From the NCBI GenBank assembly GCA_041686915.1, contig JAWLDB010000002.1:1-63365 (forward strand): a DNA stretch of 63,365 bases, read 5' to 3'. The notes below the pieces were generated by a model, which had not been told where the DNA came from, made no database searches, and was given only the letters and a program-made list of their open reading frames with translations. Position numbers and translations under genes: made by a program. The stretch comes from JAWLDB01 sp041686915. Lineage in GTDB: Bacteria; Bacillota; UBA994; UBA5500. Position 1 is the first letter of the stretch. Each line of letters begins with the position of its first letter. Positions 32,684 through 41,369 of this stretch are shown one piece after another.

Positions 32684-33433
32684 TTACATCAGGCTCCATC
32701 CACCGTCAACTACCAACGTCTGCCCTGTCACATAACCGGCATCGCCCACCAAATAGAGCACAGCCCGTGCAATGTCCTCTGGCTGGGCGAATTTGCGCAG
32801 TGGGATCTTGCTGAGCCAGCGCTCACGTTCCGCATCGTCATCAAGCTGAAACCGTTCAACTACTTCATCGGTCAGCACAAAACCAGGAGCAACACTGTTT
32901 ACGCGAATTGTGGGCCCAAGTTCAAGAGCCAAACACTTAGTTAACATGATGATACCGGCTTTGGCGGAGCAGAAGTTTGACCCATTGGCTCGTGCGTCAA
33001 TACCTGTCCTTGAGGAGATGTTGATAATGGCTCCTCCTTGCTGCATTATGCGGGCAGCGGCCTGGGAGCAGAGAAAAGTGCCTTTAAGGTTTGTCTCGAT
33101 AACGTCATCCCACATCTCTTCAGTCATTTCCAGGATTGAAGCGTCACGGTTAACTCCGGCATTGTTCACCAGAATATCCAGCCTACCAGCCTGGTTGCGA
33201 ATGAGTTCGAACATTTTGTTGACATCTTTCGATTTCCCCACATTTGCCTGCAGGATTTCGCACCTGATGCCTAGACCACGCAGCTCATCCCGGGCATTCA
33301 GGGCCTCCCCCCGGCTGCGATTGTAGTTAAGAAACACAAATGCCCCTTGCTTGCCAAGCTCCTTGGCGATTGCCTTGCCCAAACCCCGGCTGCCGCCGGT
33401 CACGAGCGCTACTTTCCCGTTAAATTCTGTCAC
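32684..33433 (-). CDS. SDR-family oxidoreductase lacking the catalytic tyrosine
   Basis: A 249-residue short-chain dehydrogenase of FabG-like length. The Rossmann motif TGGSRGLGK, NNAG (LVNNAGVN), the catalytic Ser (INISSRTG) and the C-terminal GQTLVVDGGW are canonical. The catalytic YxxxK reads FCSAK (SNFCSAKAG): the Tyr is Phe, one base from a Tyr codon, while Lys is retained. The enzyme may therefore be weak, altered or a binding protein. The gene starts 5 bases after the class-V aminotransferase stop, forming an operon. Confidence 0.88.
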   Translation of the reverse strand: MTEFNGKVALVTGGSRGLGKAIAKELGKQGAFVFLNYNRSRGEALNARDELRGLGIRCEILQANVGKSKDVNKMFELIRNQAGRLDILVNNAGVNRDASILEMTEEMWDDVIETNLKGTFLCSQAAARIMQQGGAIINISSRTGIDARANGSNFCSAKAGIIMLTKCLALELGPTIRVNSVAPGFVLTDEVVERFQLDDDAERERWLSKIPLRKFAQPEDIARAVLYLVGDAGYVTGQTLVVDGGWSLM

Positions 33434-33438
33434 TAATT

Positions 33439-34581
33439 CTACCTCCTGGCTGGATATTCTGATAGCACTTCCAACACCCGCTCAACATCTTGCAGCGAGT
33501 TATAAGCGTGCAGCCCCATCCTTAGACCAAACCTGCGTGCACTAGCCTTCACATTGTTAGCGGCTAGATGCTTGACCAAAGCATAACCATTCTGCATTCG
33601 TACACAAATGATATGCCGACGCTGCCGTTCATCCTGTGGCGTATCAATAGTATATCCCAGCTTGATCAGACCGCGCACCAGCTCTTGTGTAAGGTCGCAG
33701 ACATGCTGTTCTATCTTCTCAACCCCAAGACTGAGAATTAAGTCCAGGGCCTTGTCCATCTGAGCGAGAACTGCCAGGCTCTCTGCCCCCTGTTCGAGCA
33801 CCTCAGCACTCCTGGTATAGGTGTAGCTAGAACTGGTGTACTTTCCCCCAATAATTCCATGTTCACCTTCAACGTTCCCCAAGTACAGTTGCTGCGGCTT
33901 AAGGCGCGGAATCAGCTCCTTGCGCACGTAGAGGAAGCCACTACCATGAGCTGACAGCAAGCCCTTGTAGGCGGCAGCCGCTACAACGTCTGCCCCGAGC
34001 TGCCTTGGGTAAACCGGAAGAACACCTACAGCTTGGACAGCGTCAACCGCTAATAATGCACCAGCGTTATGAGCAATTCTGGAAAGCTCGCGGGCATCAA
34101 GCAGGGCCCCTGGGTAGAACGAGACCAGGGATGCAGCGACCACGCGGGTACGCTCGTCAATGTAGGGCTGATATGCTTCCGGTCGCAGTATCCCATCAGG
34201 ACAGGCCACCAGGCGCACATCTACCCCGCGCTCACGCAAATGCGTCCATGGATAGAAGTTGCTGGCGTGTTCAGCGTCTACAAGGACAACGTTATCTCCA
34301 GGCTGCCAATCGAGAGCACCAGCGAAGATATTAAGGCCGTTGCCTGTACTGCTTGTTAGAGCAAGCTCTTCGGCTTCAGCCCTTAACAGGGTAGCCAGCT
34401 TATGTTTGACTTGGTCAGGCAACACGCGGCTAATACGGTCAGGGTCAAGATTTTCCCACGCCTGCATGATGCCGCAGGCTGCCTCAGTCGCTACGCTCGG
34501 AGTTAGCCCCCTCTGAGCCGAGTCAAGATAAGTGTAATTCTTTAGTATAGGAAACAATTCCCGGAACTCGGTGAACAGCAT
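33439..34581 (-). CDS. Class-V aminotransferase-fold PLP enzyme
   Basis: A 380-residue fold-type I PLP enzyme related to cysteine desulfurases and isopenicillin-N epimerase. Seen: YLDSAQRGLTP, SSTGNGLNI, AVDAVQAVGV and the PLP-lysine block AAAYKGLLSAHGSGF. The C-terminal catalytic-cysteine loop of SufS-type desulfurases is absent (ASARRFGLRMGLH), so sulfur transfer is unlikely. ATG 34581 fits GGTGG spacing better than ATG 34587. It forms an operon with the SDR gene; together they may act on an amino-acid-derived carbonyl compound, which is inference. Confidence 0.85.
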   Translation of the reverse strand: MLFTEFRELFPILKNYTYLDSAQRGLTPSVATEAACGIMQAWENLDPDRISRVLPDQVKHKLATLLRAEAEELALTSSTGNGLNIFAGALDWQPGDNVVLVDAEHASNFYPWTHLRERGVDVRLVACPDGILRPEAYQPYIDERTRVVAASLVSFYPGALLDARELSRIAHNAGALLAVDAVQAVGVLPVYPRQLGADVVAAAAYKGLLSAHGSGFLYVRKELIPRLKPQQLYLGNVEGEHGIIGGKYTSSSYTYTRSAEVLEQGAESLAVLAQMDKALDLILSLGVEKIEQHVCDLTQELVRGLIKLGYTIDTPQDERQRRHIICVRMQNGYALVKHLAANNVKASARRFGLRMGLHAYNSLQDVERVLEVLSEYPARR

Positions 34582-34713
34582 CTTCATGCCACCTTTCTTT
34601 ACGTCTCTTAGTTTTATGGTTAGGCATCCCTTTACGCTTTTCCTGCCCTCACTATGTCAAGTAGGGAGGCAGTTGCATAAAACATTGTAGAGGGACTATT
34701 TGGAGGGATGAGA

Positions 34714-35358
34714 ATGCCTGAAACGCGACAACAACAGCGCACACGGTATAGCAGACGGCGTGCGGCTAGCTTTGCCCTTTATCGCTATGACAACCCCAGC
34801 CCCCTAGTGGCAAACATGGATACTATGGGTGGCGGAGGTGATTGCACCAACTTTACTTCCCAGTGTCTGTATTATGGCGGCTTTCGGATGGACTACCGCG
34901 AGGCTGGTCAAGCGACCGAATGGTGGTATCGAAGGATTGGAGAAGAGCCGTTTGACCAGAACAATGATGACTGGTGGTCCTGTACCTGGTCTCTACCCGA
35001 AACTCAATTTCAATACTTGAGGGAGAACCATGGCCAGGCAGTTGACCTGCTTGAACGGCCTGAACTAGCCAGGCGACTACTCTTAGGAGACCTAATCTAC
35101 TACGATTGGTACGGGGAAGATAGATTCGGTCACAGCGCTATCATAACCGCTTTTAACCGTTATCACGTACCTTATGTTACATACCGGACATTAGCGCCAC
35201 TTGAGCCGCAGCGGAATGTTCACTGGTCCTTACGGTTCCGCCGCGAGGCCAAGCGCATTTGGGCTATACACCTGGACGATAGACCGGTGGTTTACCCGGC
35301 TGAGCCTGATTGGGAGCAGCTAATACCCTGCGACCAGCTTCGCAAAACGAGCAAATAA
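34714..35358 (+). CDS. Putative amidase-domain protein (Amidase_6 type)
   Basis: A 214-residue protein. The block GGGGDCTNFTSQCLYYGG, with its candidate nucleophilic Cys, the following WWSCTW, and FGHSAIITAFN with a His, match the Amidase_6 family of Gram-positive bacteria, often linked to cell-wall or spore functions. There is no signal peptide. ATG 34714 is 6 bases after TGGAGGG; the ATG at 34708 abuts the ribosome site. It has a stand-alone terminator. Substrate unknown. Confidence 0.87.
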   Translation: MPETRQQQRTRYSRRRAASFALYRYDNPSPLVANMDTMGGGGDCTNFTSQCLYYGGFRMDYREAGQATEWWYRRIGEEPFDQNNDDWWSCTWSLPETQFQYLRENHGQAVDLLERPELARRLLLGDLIYYDWYGEDRFGHSAIITAFNRYHVPYVTYRTLAPLEPQRNVHWSLRFRREAKRIWAIHLDDRPVVYPAEPDWEQLIPCDQLRKTSK

Positions 35359-35362
35359 GATT

Positions 35363-35389
35363 AAGGGCGGTCTCTGATCCGCCCTTTTT
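35363..35389 (+). terminator. Terminator of the amidase gene
   Basis: AAGGGCGG/CCGCCCTT with an 8-base loop and T-run. Confidence 0.9.
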
Positions 35390-35473
35390 CTCTTGCCCGG
35401 CAGGTAGACGACGGAAATCCGTCGAAATGAAATGGGAAAACCAGCAGTTCGGGGCAGGGGGAAGTTAGACAAA

Positions 35474-36088
35474 ATGATGACTGGCTACTTAGAGATAATC
35501 ACTGGCGGAATGTTTAGCGGCAAATCCAGTGAACTAATCAGGCGGGTGAAACGGGCACAGTATGCCAAGAAACGCATACAACTGTTCAAACCGGTAATTG
35601 ATAATCGCTATAGCAACAACGAGATCGTGTCACATGACCGGCATTCTTTGGCTGCCGAAAACGTGGCTAACATCGAAGACATTCTATTGATGGTCAAGCC
35701 GGATACTGATGTGGTTGCAATCGATGAGCTACATTTCTTTGATCCTGAGCAGACTATCCGAACGGTCCAGGCACTGATAGTAGGCGGGAAAAAGGTAATT
35801 GGAGCCGGGCTTGATATCGATTTCGCCGGCAGGCCATTTGGAGCGATGCCACATTTGATGGCTATAGCTGACGAAGTGGACAAGATCAAGGCTATCTGCA
35901 TTCGCTGCGGAGGCAAGGCATACATAAGCCAACGTTTGGTGAACGGCAAACCTGCATCTTCCACCGACCAGCAGATTGAGGTTGGCGGTGTCGAGCGCTA
36001 TGAGGCGCGCTGCCGGCGCTGCTGGGAACTGTCGGACATGCCTAACCAAGCAGCGAAAGAAGCGGCTGCTGGAAAGGAAACTGATTAA
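35474..36088 (+). CDS. tdk: Thymidine kinase
   Basis: A 204-residue type II thymidine kinase phosphorylating thymidine with ATP for salvage. P-loop GGMFSGKSSELIRR, DELHFFD, GLDIDFAGRPFG, and the zinc cysteines CIRCG and CRRCW. ATG 35474 (or 35477) lies 11 bases after AGGGGGA; the in-frame ATG at 35432 has no ribosome site. A small hairpin (GACGG/CCGTC near 35410-35422) precedes it. A uridine kinase gene follows, so both may serve pyrimidine salvage. Confidence 0.95.
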   Translation: MMTGYLEIITGGMFSGKSSELIRRVKRAQYAKKRIQLFKPVIDNRYSNNEIVSHDRHSLAAENVANIEDILLMVKPDTDVVAIDELHFFDPEQTIRTVQALIVGGKKVIGAGLDIDFAGRPFGAMPHLMAIADEVDKIKAICIRCGGKAYISQRLVNGKPASSTDQQIEVGGVERYEARCRRCWELSDMPNQAAKEAAAGKETD

Positions 36089-36173
36089 ATACACTGTGTA
36101 CTATCCATTTGCGTCGGAAATGCTTTATTAGGAATAGAGAAGTAGGCTAGCGCCAGGCGCTGGGAGGGCACTT

Positions 36174-36797
36174 ATGGCCAGAAATCTTCCGTACGTTGTA
36201 GCAGTTGCTGGAGGCACCGGTTCAGGTAAATCAACGCTTTCAGAGCGCATATGCGAGGCACTACAGGGCGAGGTAGCCTTGATCCGGCACGACAATTACT
36301 ATCGGGATCAAAAGCACCTGCCTTTTTCGGAGCGAGTCAGCAACAATTACGATCACCCGTTAGCCTTCGAGACAGATCTGCTGATTCAGCATTTGGATCA
36401 CCTTAAGCAGGGAGCAGCCATTTACATGCCAGAATACGATTTCACCCAGCATGTACGGCGTCCAACGGAAGTGCGCGTCGAACCGAAGCGCATTATTGTC
36501 GTAGAAGGTATTCTGATTCTAGAACACGCGGAATTACGCAGACGCTTTGACCTGAAGCTGTTTGTGGATACGGACTCAGACATTCGCATCCTGCGCCGCC
36601 TGATGCGCGATATCAATGAACGGGGGCGTTCTGTTGAGTCTGTGGTTGAGCAGTATCTAGGCACAGTCAAGCCAATGCATGAGCAGTTCATTGAACCGAG
36701 CAAGCGTTACGCCGATATCATCGTCCCCGAGGGTGGACGCAATCAGGTAGCGATCGATATGATAGTCTCCCGCTTACGGGCAGCCATCGGCGTGTAA
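36174..36797 (+). CDS. udk: Uridine kinase
   Basis: A 207-residue nucleoside kinase: P-loop AGGTGSGKSTL, HDNYYRD, YDHPLAFETDLL, YDFTQHVR and VEGILIL are the family signature. It phosphorylates uridine and cytidine. GGGAGGGC precedes the ATG directly after a short palindrome (AGCGCCAGGCGCT, 36149-36161), which could modulate initiation. It follows tdk by 85 bases and ends at a terminator. Confidence 0.96.
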   Translation: MARNLPYVVAVAGGTGSGKSTLSERICEALQGEVALIRHDNYYRDQKHLPFSERVSNNYDHPLAFETDLLIQHLDHLKQGAAIYMPEYDFTQHVRRPTEVRVEPKRIIVVEGILILEHAELRRRFDLKLFVDTDSDIRILRRLMRDINERGRSVESVVEQYLGTVKPMHEQFIEPSKRYADIIVPEGGRNQVAIDMIVSRLRAAIGV

Positions 36798-36811
36798 AGC
36801 AAGGCAAACTC

Positions 36812-36845
36812 AAGACTCCTGGCCGTTGCGGTCTGGAGTCTTTTT
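36812..36845 (+). terminator. Terminator of udk
   Basis: AAGACTCC/GGAGTCTT with a 15-base loop and a T-run. Confidence 0.85.
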
Positions 36846-36983
36846 CGCGTTGCGCTCAGATTAATCGCCCTTATGAAGCTGTCACTAGATATAAACTATA
36901 GTCATAGTAAATAAGAGTCATTGACACATATTATTACCCAAACTTATAATCGTATCTGCAAGATTGTAAAGGAGGTAACAACT

Positions 36984-37442
36984 ATGACTACTACAAACAG
37001 ACAAGAGATAGTTGACTGCGCCCGGGCAAAGGCTGAGGAATACTTCCGCTCTGGGGGCTATTTCTGTTCTGAGGCAATCGTCGCCACTATCAATGAATTG
37101 CTGGACTCCCCCTTCACGCCTGAGATCGTCCGAATGGCTTCTGGCTTCCCTATCGGCATCGGCAGGTCCGGGTGCGTCTGCGGAGCCATCAGCGGCGGAA
37201 TCATGGCCCTCGGCATGAAGTATGGCCGTACCGAGCCAGGTGCTCCTATGCCAGAGAGCTTCCCGGCGGCGGCTGCATTGCACGACTATGTCATCGAGCA
37301 GTATGGCGCTACCTGCTGCCGTGTAATTACCGCCAAGTTCCCTGAGTTCAACAGTCCCGAGCGTAAGGCTCATTGCATCCAGATCACCGGCGAGGTTGCC
37401 GCCTGGGTAATGGACCGTTTCCTCAGCGCCGAGGAGAAGTAG
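36984..37442 (+). CDS. C_GCAxxG_C_C family protein
   Basis: A 152-residue protein of the redox-active cysteine-rich family named for its spacing. Visible are FCSEA, GRSGCVCGAISGG (the GCAxxG block, with Val for Ala), ATCCRV and HCIQITG. The cysteines probably bind a metal or relay thiols, but function is unproven in the family. ATG 36984 is 8 bases after AAGGAGGT. It ends 3 bases before gltS and is surely co-transcribed with it, an uncommon partner worth noting. Confidence 0.9.
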   Translation: MTTTNRQEIVDCARAKAEEYFRSGGYFCSEAIVATINELLDSPFTPEIVRMASGFPIGIGRSGCVCGAISGGIMALGMKYGRTEPGAPMPESFPAAAALHDYVIEQYGATCCRVITAKFPEFNSPERKAHCIQITGEVAAWVMDRFLSAEEK

Positions 37443-37445
37443 ACT

Positions 37446-38594
37446 ATGACACCGACTCAACTCGGGCCGGTACAAACACTGGCGATCGCACTTATTGCAC
37501 TGCAACTGGGGTATTTCCTGACAAAGAAAGTAGACTCGCTGAGAAAGCTCTACATACCTGCCCCGGTGGTAGGGGGTCTGCTGGTCGCGCTTGTCACCTT
37601 CTTGATGAGTTCAGCGGGCTTCTCGGCAATTAAGTTTGACCCTACCCTGCAGCCGCTGTTCTTTGCCGGTTTCTTCGCTTCAATTGGCTTTCGCGCCGGC
37701 ACACAATTGCTAAGAGAGGGATTGCCCAAGGCATCAGTCTTCCTAGGTATCACCATCATTGTGGCAGCTCTGCAGAAACTGCTGGCTCTGTTCCTGGCCC
37801 CAGCTTTAGGCTTGTCCAAGGCAGCTGGCCTACTCGTTGGCAGTGGGCATATGGGCGGAGTGGCGTTACAGTCGTTAGCCGTCCCGGTCATGACCAACCA
37901 AGGCAGTGTTGAGCTGATGCCCATCTTGGGGGGCGTCGCGACCTTGGGGTTGTTGCTTGGTGGCTTCCTGGGTGGGCCCTTGTATGCCCTACTGACCAAG
38001 GGGGTACGCAACAAGCCAGCTAATCCACCTGCTATGCCACCGGTCAATCCGCCAGCTATGCTAAAGCATCTTTGCGCCTACTTTGTGGTAGTGGCCCTGG
38101 GCCTAGTCATCGGACCGAAGCTCGCTCCCGGGACACCGTTCTTCGCAGTAGCCCTGGTTGCGGCCAGCATTTGGCGCATCACAGATGACTCTTTTAAGCA
38201 TACGAAGCTGGAACTGCAATGGGTCAACGTCCTGGGTAACGTTTCGCTCTCCATCTGCCTGGTAGTGGCCTTCATGAACCTGGACTTTGGTAAACTGGCG
38301 GTTCTGCCCGCAGGAGCATACCTGTTGGTTGCTGTGCAGATAGCATTGGTATTAGCTGTTTCCGGCCTGCTGGTCTACCGTGTGTTTGGTCACTCTACGT
38401 TCAGCGCCATGGTGGCCGCCGGTCTTCCTGGCTTTGCCATCGGGATGCCGCCAAACACCATGGCCACTCTGCAGAACATTCAGGAGCAAAACTCACCAAT
38501 GCCGCTGGTCACGTTCGTAGTACCGTTTGTAGGCGCTTGGATCATCACCTTCATCAACCCCTGGATCTTCAACTGGGTAGCAAGCCTGCTATAA
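37446..38594 (+). CDS. gltS: Sodium/glutamate symporter
   Basis: A 382-residue ESS-family transporter importing glutamate with Na+. Seen: an N-terminal helix, LYIPAPVVGGLLVAL, FFASIGFRAG, LVGSGHMGGVAL and the C-terminal inverted-repeat half with GLPGFAIGMPPNTMATLQ; about ten hydrophobic segments. The central loop (NPPAMPPVNPPAM) is proline-rich. GAGGAG inside the preceding stop region serves as ribosome site. The transporter is the second gene of an operon with the cysteine-rich protein. The specificity is inferred from the family; other acidic amino acids are possible. Confidence 0.9.
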   Translation: MTPTQLGPVQTLAIALIALQLGYFLTKKVDSLRKLYIPAPVVGGLLVALVTFLMSSAGFSAIKFDPTLQPLFFAGFFASIGFRAGTQLLREGLPKASVFLGITIIVAALQKLLALFLAPALGLSKAAGLLVGSGHMGGVALQSLAVPVMTNQGSVELMPILGGVATLGLLLGGFLGGPLYALLTKGVRNKPANPPAMPPVNPPAMLKHLCAYFVVVALGLVIGPKLAPGTPFFAVALVAASIWRITDDSFKHTKLELQWVNVLGNVSLSICLVVAFMNLDFGKLAVLPAGAYLLVAVQIALVLAVSGLLVYRVFGHSTFSAMVAAGLPGFAIGMPPNTMATLQNIQEQNSPMPLVTFVVPFVGAWIITFINPWIFNWVASLL

Positions 38595-38601
38595 AAATGA
38601 G

Positions 38602-38630
38602 TGAGTGGATGGGACTGTCGCATCCGCTCA
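38602..38630 (+). terminator. GGGAC-type hairpin after gltS
   Basis: TGAGTGGATG/CATCCGCTCA (one G-T pair) with GGGAC-TGTC at the tip; a degenerate member of the inverted-repeat group also at 4962-5009 and 39485-39519. Confidence 0.55.
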
Positions 38631-38737
38631 TTCGCCCCAACTGGACCCGCCCCCATTTTCTCTGCCTTACGCGCAGGTAAAGGTGACCAGGGTGTCAAAC
38701 TCTTGGAAGATAGGATTACGGGTCGAGGAGGAATGAC

Positions 38738-39469
38738 ATGAGAGTTGCATTGATATCCGATATCCACGGCAACGCCACAGCGCTGGAAGCAGTGCTAGCC
38801 GATATTGCCCAGGAACAGGTGGACCAAATCATCTGCCTGGGTGATGTCATCACAGGCGGCCCACAGCCCCAGAGAGTGGTTGCTTTGTTGCGTGATGTGC
38901 AGGTAGTTCTGGTGTTAGGCAACGGTGACCACCGCCTGCATAACCCGATTTCACCAGAAGGCCTGGAAGACCACCTTAGAATCCTGGTTGACACGGAAGC
39001 GTGGGCCAGGCAGGTGCTGCCTGAAGTTGATCTGGCATGGCTGCGGCAGGCTAGCCTGACACATGAGACACAGCTTATAGGCAAGCGCTTGCTATGCTGC
39101 CACGCTTCACCCAGAAGGGTGAGTGAGGGCATTGTAGCCGAACTAACTGACGCAGAACTATCGGAAATACTGCAAGGATACAGCTTTGATATACTGGCTG
39201 CCGGCCACACACACGTACCCATGCTCCGCAAGTACGGCAACAGCGTGCTGATTAACCCAGGAGCGGTAGGCTCACCTACGGGCGAGGGCTCGGTGGCTAG
39301 GTATGCAATGGTATCAATTGCAGACGGGCGCATAGACGTCGATTTCCGCTCAATGAACTATGATATCGCGCCGGCTATCGGACAGGCCTTGACCAACGGT
39401 ATGCCTCACGCAGCATGGTGGGCTAGCAGGTGGAACATTGACTGCACGGGTTTATCAGGTCTGGGTTAA
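38738..39469 (+). CDS. Calcineurin-like metallophosphoesterase
   Basis: A 243-residue phosphoesterase. The metal-binding motifs SDIHGNATAL, LGDVITGGP, GNGDH and AGHTHVPML are all present, as in YfcE-like enzymes that hydrolyse phosphodiesters or small phosphate esters. Substrate unknown. GAGGAGGA precedes the ATG. It stands alone between two hairpins of the GGGAC type. Confidence 0.92.
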   Translation: MRVALISDIHGNATALEAVLADIAQEQVDQIICLGDVITGGPQPQRVVALLRDVQVVLVLGNGDHRLHNPISPEGLEDHLRILVDTEAWARQVLPEVDLAWLRQASLTHETQLIGKRLLCCHASPRRVSEGIVAELTDAELSEILQGYSFDILAAGHTHVPMLRKYGNSVLINPGAVGSPTGEGSVARYAMVSIADGRIDVDFRSMNYDIAPAIGQALTNGMPHAAWWASRWNIDCTGLSGLG

Positions 39470-39484
39470 TCTGCGACCTAAGCG

Positions 39485-39519
39485 AACGAGACGAAGGGAC
39501 ACTGTCCCTTCGTCTCGTT
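39485..39519. terminator. Long perfect GGGAC-type hairpin between convergent genes
   Basis: AACGAGACGAAGGGACA pairs with TGTCCCTTCGTCTCGTT (17 bp, 1-base loop), with T-runs on both outgoing strands. It serves the metallophosphoesterase and gltX genes. Confidence 0.9.
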
Positions 39520-39524
39520 TTCTC

Positions 39525-40982
39525 TTATAGCGCAGAGATGGCGCGTTCCAGGCGAACCAGACACTTCTCCTTACCGAGCACTTCCATCGTCGGGAAGATG
39601 GGTGGAGAAACTTTGCCGCCCGAAAGAATTAGGCGCAGGCTCATGAACAGCTCCTTGTTACCCCAGCCTAGCTCTTCCTGCACCTTGTGCAGACCAGCTT
39701 CCAGCTCAGCTTCCTGCCAGTCCATTTCCTGCAGAGCATTAAGAATAGCCTCGAGTCCGGCCTTGCCGTTCTCCTGCTTTTTCAAGGTCTTCTGAATCTC
39801 TTCTACTGGTACTGCCGGCTCCTGGAAGAAGTAGTGCAACCACTGCGATGCCTCGTCCAGGCGGTTGAGACGTTCATGCACAAGTGCAGCCATCTTGGTT
39901 AGCCAATGACCGTCGACGTCACCTTCCACCAAGCCAGCCTTCTGCAGGAAGGGCAGGATGCGGCTGCCCAAATCCTCAGCGCTGATCTTGCGGATCCACT
40001 GACCATTCAGCCAATCCAGCTTCTTGATGTCAAAGATGGCGTTGCTGGCAGTACATTGCTCTAGCGAGAACTTCTCAAGTAAATCATCGATAGTTAGAAT
40101 CTCATTGTCTACCTCGCCGCCCGGGCTCCAACCCAGGAACGCCAGGAAGTTGATCATCGCCTCAGGCAGGTAGCCCATCTCGGCATACTGGCCGATGTAG
40201 GTGGCGCCTTTGCGCTTACTCATCTTGGTGCGGTCCTCATTCAGCATGGTGCTAAAGTGAGCAAACTGCGGCGGTTCCCAACCGAGCGCCTCGTAAATCA
40301 AAATCTGAGGTGGAGTGTTAGCTATATGTTCAGCCGCACGGGTTACGGGGTTGATCTTCATCATATGGTCGTCGATAACCGTAGCGAAGTTATAGACCGG
40401 GATGCCGCTTGACTTAAGGATGACAAAGTCACCCATCAGCGTGGTGTCCACCTCAATCCAACCGCGCACTAAGTCCTGGAATCCAACCTTCTTGTCCGGG
40501 GTCAGCAACCGCACGGTCGGCACCCGACCCTCAGCCCGCAGGCGGTCCTTATCCGCGGAAGGCAAACAACGGCACTTCCCGCTATACTTGATATCCTCTT
40601 TGGCTGCTTGTTGTGCCTCGCGCTCGGCTGCCAATTCTTCCGTCGTGCAGAAGCACTCGTATGCCTTGCCTTCGCTAAACAGCTGGTCCACATACTTACG
40701 ATAGATATCCAAGCGCTCGCTTTGGCGGTAAGGACCGTTCGGGCCGGGCTTATCCGGTCCCTCATCCCAGTCGAGTCCCAACCAGTGTAGTCCACGGAAT
40801 ACGCCTTCCTCGGCCTCTTCCACGTGACGCTTGGTATCGGTATCGTCGATACGCATGATGAAGGTGCCGCCATGTTGTTTGGCGATTAGGTAGTCATAAA
40901 GAGTGGTGCGGGCATGGCCCACATGTGCGTCACCGGTGGGACTTGGTGCCATCCGCACGATAACCGGTGTCTTGAGTTCCAT
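39525..40982 (-). CDS. gltX: Glutamyl-tRNA synthetase
   Basis: A 485-residue class I synthetase charging tRNA-Glu. APSPTGDAHVGHART carries the HIGH motif and KMSKRKGA the KMSKS-type motif; a cysteine cluster (CFCTTEE... GKCRC) may bind zinc. The C-terminal half is the usual all-helical anticodon-binding cage. ATG 40982 is 8 bases after AAAAGGAGGA. It is preceded by a T-box leader and lies downstream of tyrS on the same strand. Whether it also mischarges tRNA-Gln for the amidotransferase pathway cannot be told here. Confidence 0.96.
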   Translation of the reverse strand: MELKTPVIVRMAPSPTGDAHVGHARTTLYDYLIAKQHGGTFIMRIDDTDTKRHVEEAEEGVFRGLHWLGLDWDEGPDKPGPNGPYRQSERLDIYRKYVDQLFSEGKAYECFCTTEELAAEREAQQAAKEDIKYSGKCRCLPSADKDRLRAEGRVPTVRLLTPDKKVGFQDLVRGWIEVDTTLMGDFVILKSSGIPVYNFATVIDDHMMKINPVTRAAEHIANTPPQILIYEALGWEPPQFAHFSTMLNEDRTKMSKRKGATYIGQYAEMGYLPEAMINFLAFLGWSPGGEVDNEILTIDDLLEKFSLEQCTASNAIFDIKKLDWLNGQWIRKISAEDLGSRILPFLQKAGLVEGDVDGHWLTKMAALVHERLNRLDEASQWLHYFFQEPAVPVEEIQKTLKKQENGKAGLEAILNALQEMDWQEAELEAGLHKVQEELGWGNKELFMSLRLILSGGKVSPPIFPTMEVLGKEKCLVRLERAISAL

Positions 40983-41019
40983 TGCTATGTTCCTCCTTTT
41001 ACTTGAGCGCTGGTGCCGC

Positions 41020-41285
41020 GACAATAGAAAACGCTCACCCCTGGTTCAGGGGTGAGCGCATGCTCACGGTACCACCCTTGGCTCATACAAGTATCAGCCT
41101 AGCTCTTTCCCAGGCAGTTATCTGCCTGCCCCAAGGTAACGGTAGGGGTTCCGTCACGGCCTAGTTTACTTTCAGCCAGCGGCTCTAGGGCCTCTTCCCC
41201 GTCTGCCTGGTACCGGGCTTACACCATCCCCGGCTCGCTTCAACCTGCTCTGACGAATACTAGCTCCCTGTTCAACGCCTTTACA
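41020..41285 (-). ncRNA. T-box riboswitch leader of gltX
   Basis: On the minus strand the T-box AAGGGTGGTACCG (41067-41079) is followed by a terminator with an 11-bp stem, CGCTCACCCCT/AGGGGTGAGCG (41032-41042 with 41048-41058), and a T-run, 50 bases before gltX. The upstream leader has GGGGATGGTG and a GGCTGAAAG...AGGCCGTGACGG segment typical of T-box stem I to stem III regions. The specifier-loop candidate GGGGAAGAGGCCC (near 41189-41200) contains GAA and GAG, both Glu codons. The extent is approximate. Confidence 0.87.
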
Positions 41286-41336
41286 CAATCTACCCATTAA
41301 GGTAATGCAAACATGTCCAAAAGTCAAGCCGGAAGC

Positions 41337-41363
41337 GAAAAGCCAAGCAGCAGCCTGCCTGGC
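41337..41363 (-). terminator. Terminator of tyrS
   Basis: GCCAGGCAG/CTGCTTGGC on the minus strand (one wobble) followed by TTTT, 7 bases after the tyrS stop. Confidence 0.65.
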
Positions 41364-41369
41364 CAGTTC

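Noticed and set aside
37550..38047. 165-codon minus-strand open frame inside gltS
   Set aside because: It is a shadow of the membrane-protein codons on the other strand; it has no ribosome site.
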